Assembly: GCA_041609895.1 (NCBI GenBank)
Contig: JBFIPX010000177.1
Location: 1-7,001 of the forward strand
Direction: 5' to 3'
Origin: JAHHLP01 sp041609895
Lineage (GTDB): Bacteria > Bacteroidota > Rhodothermia > Rhodothermales > JABDKH01
Length of the DNA stretch: 7,001 nt
Part shown: positions 6,070 to 7,001 of the stretch, one piece after another
Layout: the number at the start of each line of letters is the position of its first letter
How positions within the stretch are numbered: the stretch's first letter is position 1
Made by a program: the position numbers and the translations under genes
Notes under the pieces: model-generated
Seen by the model: only the letters and a program-made list of their open reading frames with translations
Told to the model about the DNA's origin: nothing
Databases searched by the model: none

Positions 6070-6162
6070 CATTGGCAGTGAGGACCAGGAATGAAGATAA
6101 GCCGCTCGAATAGACGAACGTTCCTCCTGCGTCAATAACCAAGTCCTAAATCAAATAGCGGA

Positions 6163-7001
6163 ATGGCGAAGACATTCGACCTTAAGCAGTACGAGATCAA
6201 CGTAGACGACATCATCAGAAATGCAGCTCCCTCCCAGCTCTATGAGGAGGCCATTCTGATGGATAACGGCGCTGCCATTGCCGACAACGGTGCGCTGATA
6301 ACCTACTCCGGCAGGAAGACCGGCCGTAGCCCGTCCGATAAGCGCATCGTGGACGAAGAGGACAGCAGTGAAGACATTTGGTGGGGGAATGTCAATATCC
6401 GTCTGGATGAGCACACATTCATGGTGAACCGGGAGCGGGCGATCGACTACCTCAACATCTGTCCGCGAATCTACGTCGTCGATGGATTTGCTGGTTGGGA
6501 TCCCAAGTACCGCGTGAAGGTCCGGATCATCTGTTCACGACCCTATCACGCGCTTTTTATGCACAATATGTTGATCCGCCCTACGGCGGAAGAGCTTGAC
6601 GACTTCGGAGACCCGGACTACGTAGTCTTCAATGCCGGGCAGTTTCCCGCTAACCGGTACACGTTTCACATGACTTCCGACACCAGCGTAGACCTGAGTC
6701 TGTCGCATCGTGAATTCGTGATCCTCGGAACCCAATATGCCGGCGAGATGAAGAAGGGCATCTTCACCGTGATGAACTACATCATGCCGAAGCGCAACGT
6801 GTTGTCGATGCATTGCTCCGCAAACGAAGGGTTGGAAGAAGACGTCTCACTCTTCTTCGGATTGTCCGGAACGGGAAAGACAACTCTTTCAGCGGACCCG
6901 AATCGCAAGCTTATCGGTGACGACGAACACTGCTGGAGCGACGACGGGATATTCAATATCGAAGGCGGATGCTACGCCAAGGTGATCGATCTTTCTGAGG
7001 A
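6163..7001 (+). CDS. pckA: Phosphoenolpyruvate carboxykinase (ATP), N-terminal half, truncated by the window edge
   Basis: PckA converts oxaloacetate and ATP to phosphoenolpyruvate, CO2 and ADP, the committed step of gluconeogenesis from organic acids, in the cytoplasm. The frame is open from the ATG at 6163 to the right edge, giving 279 complete codons of an enzyme that is usually about 530-540 residues. Oxaloacetate-site Arg55 is in TGRSPSDK. Tyr192 and Lys197/Lys198 lie in YAGEMKKGIF, the metal ligand His217 in MHCSAN, the kinase-1 P-loop GLSGTGKTTLS at 233-243 (Lys239, Thr240), and Asp254 in LIGDDEHCW. These line up with E. coli Arg65, Tyr207, Lys212/213, His232, Lys254/Thr255 and Asp269, a near-constant offset showing no indels across this part. 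The sequence is of the ATP type, not the GTP type. No Shine-Dalgarno is obvious upstream. The gene is divergent from rlmB. Confidence 0.96.
   Translation, partial: MAKTFDLKQYEINVDDIIRNAAPSQLYEEAILMDNGAAIADNGALITYSGRKTGRSPSDKRIVDEEDSSEDIWWGNVNIRLDEHTFMVNRERAIDYLNICPRIYVVDGFAGWDPKYRVKVRIICSRPYHALFMHNMLIRPTAEELDDFGDPDYVVFNAGQFPANRYTFHMTSDTSVDLSLSHREFVILGTQYAGEMKKGIFTVMNYIMPKRNVLSMHCSANEGLEEDVSLFFGLSGTGKTTLSADPNRKLIGDDEHCWSDDGIFNIEGGCYAKVIDLSE

Noticed and set aside
5930..6142. 70-codon - strand frame between rlmB and pckA
   Set aside because: It starts with TTG, has no motif and occupies the expected promoter region; more likely chance than a gene.

Overview
This looks like ordinary chromosome from a Gram-negative bacterium, probably of the Bacteroidota/Rhodothermota group (Salinibacter- or Rhodothermus-like relatives). 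The grounds are a periplasmic LolA, an ATP-type PEP carboxykinase, a Bacteroidota-flavoured small helix-turn-helix-like protein, and start codons that almost all lack a Shine-Dalgarno sequence. No gene in the window fixes the taxon, so this assignment is an inference. I see no rRNA, tRNA, insertion sequence, CRISPR array, phage gene or defence cassette.

Layout. 2-283 (+) is the tail of a truncated gene with one membrane segment and a charged, helical C-terminus. It converges on a cpYpsA/SLOG-family protein at 349-813 (-). That gene is divergent, almost start-to-start, from an RNA 2',3'-cyclic phosphodiesterase, thpR (833-1390, +). A class-V-fold PLP enzyme (1454-2608, +) follows, then lolA (2739-3389, +), the periplasmic carrier of lipoproteins, and a polytopic flippase-like (LPG synthase TM region) membrane protein (3443-4510, +), which starts with GTG. 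A 294-base non-coding stretch leads to a small gene (4805-5062, +) of unknown function with a possible DNA-binding fold. It ends in a strong hairpin (5085-5118) that separates it from the convergent rlmB-type rRNA methyltransferase gene (5133-5912, -). A 250-base divergent intergenic region containing a perfect 15-base palindrome precedes pckA (6163 to the window edge, +), of which about half is present.

How the genes fit together. Two neighbours concern RNA (the ThpR and RlmB families). The cpYpsA family is thought to bind nucleotides or related ligands. LolA and the flippase-like protein both act at the envelope and are probably co-transcribed. PckA is central gluconeogenesis. These are mostly housekeeping genes in short transcription units, not one dedicated system. 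The points most worth checking are the promoterless-looking divergent cpYpsA/thpR junction, the palindrome between rlmB and pckA, the small uncharacterised gene at 4805, and the unassigned PLP enzyme. I found no convincing sign of a previously undescribed system.
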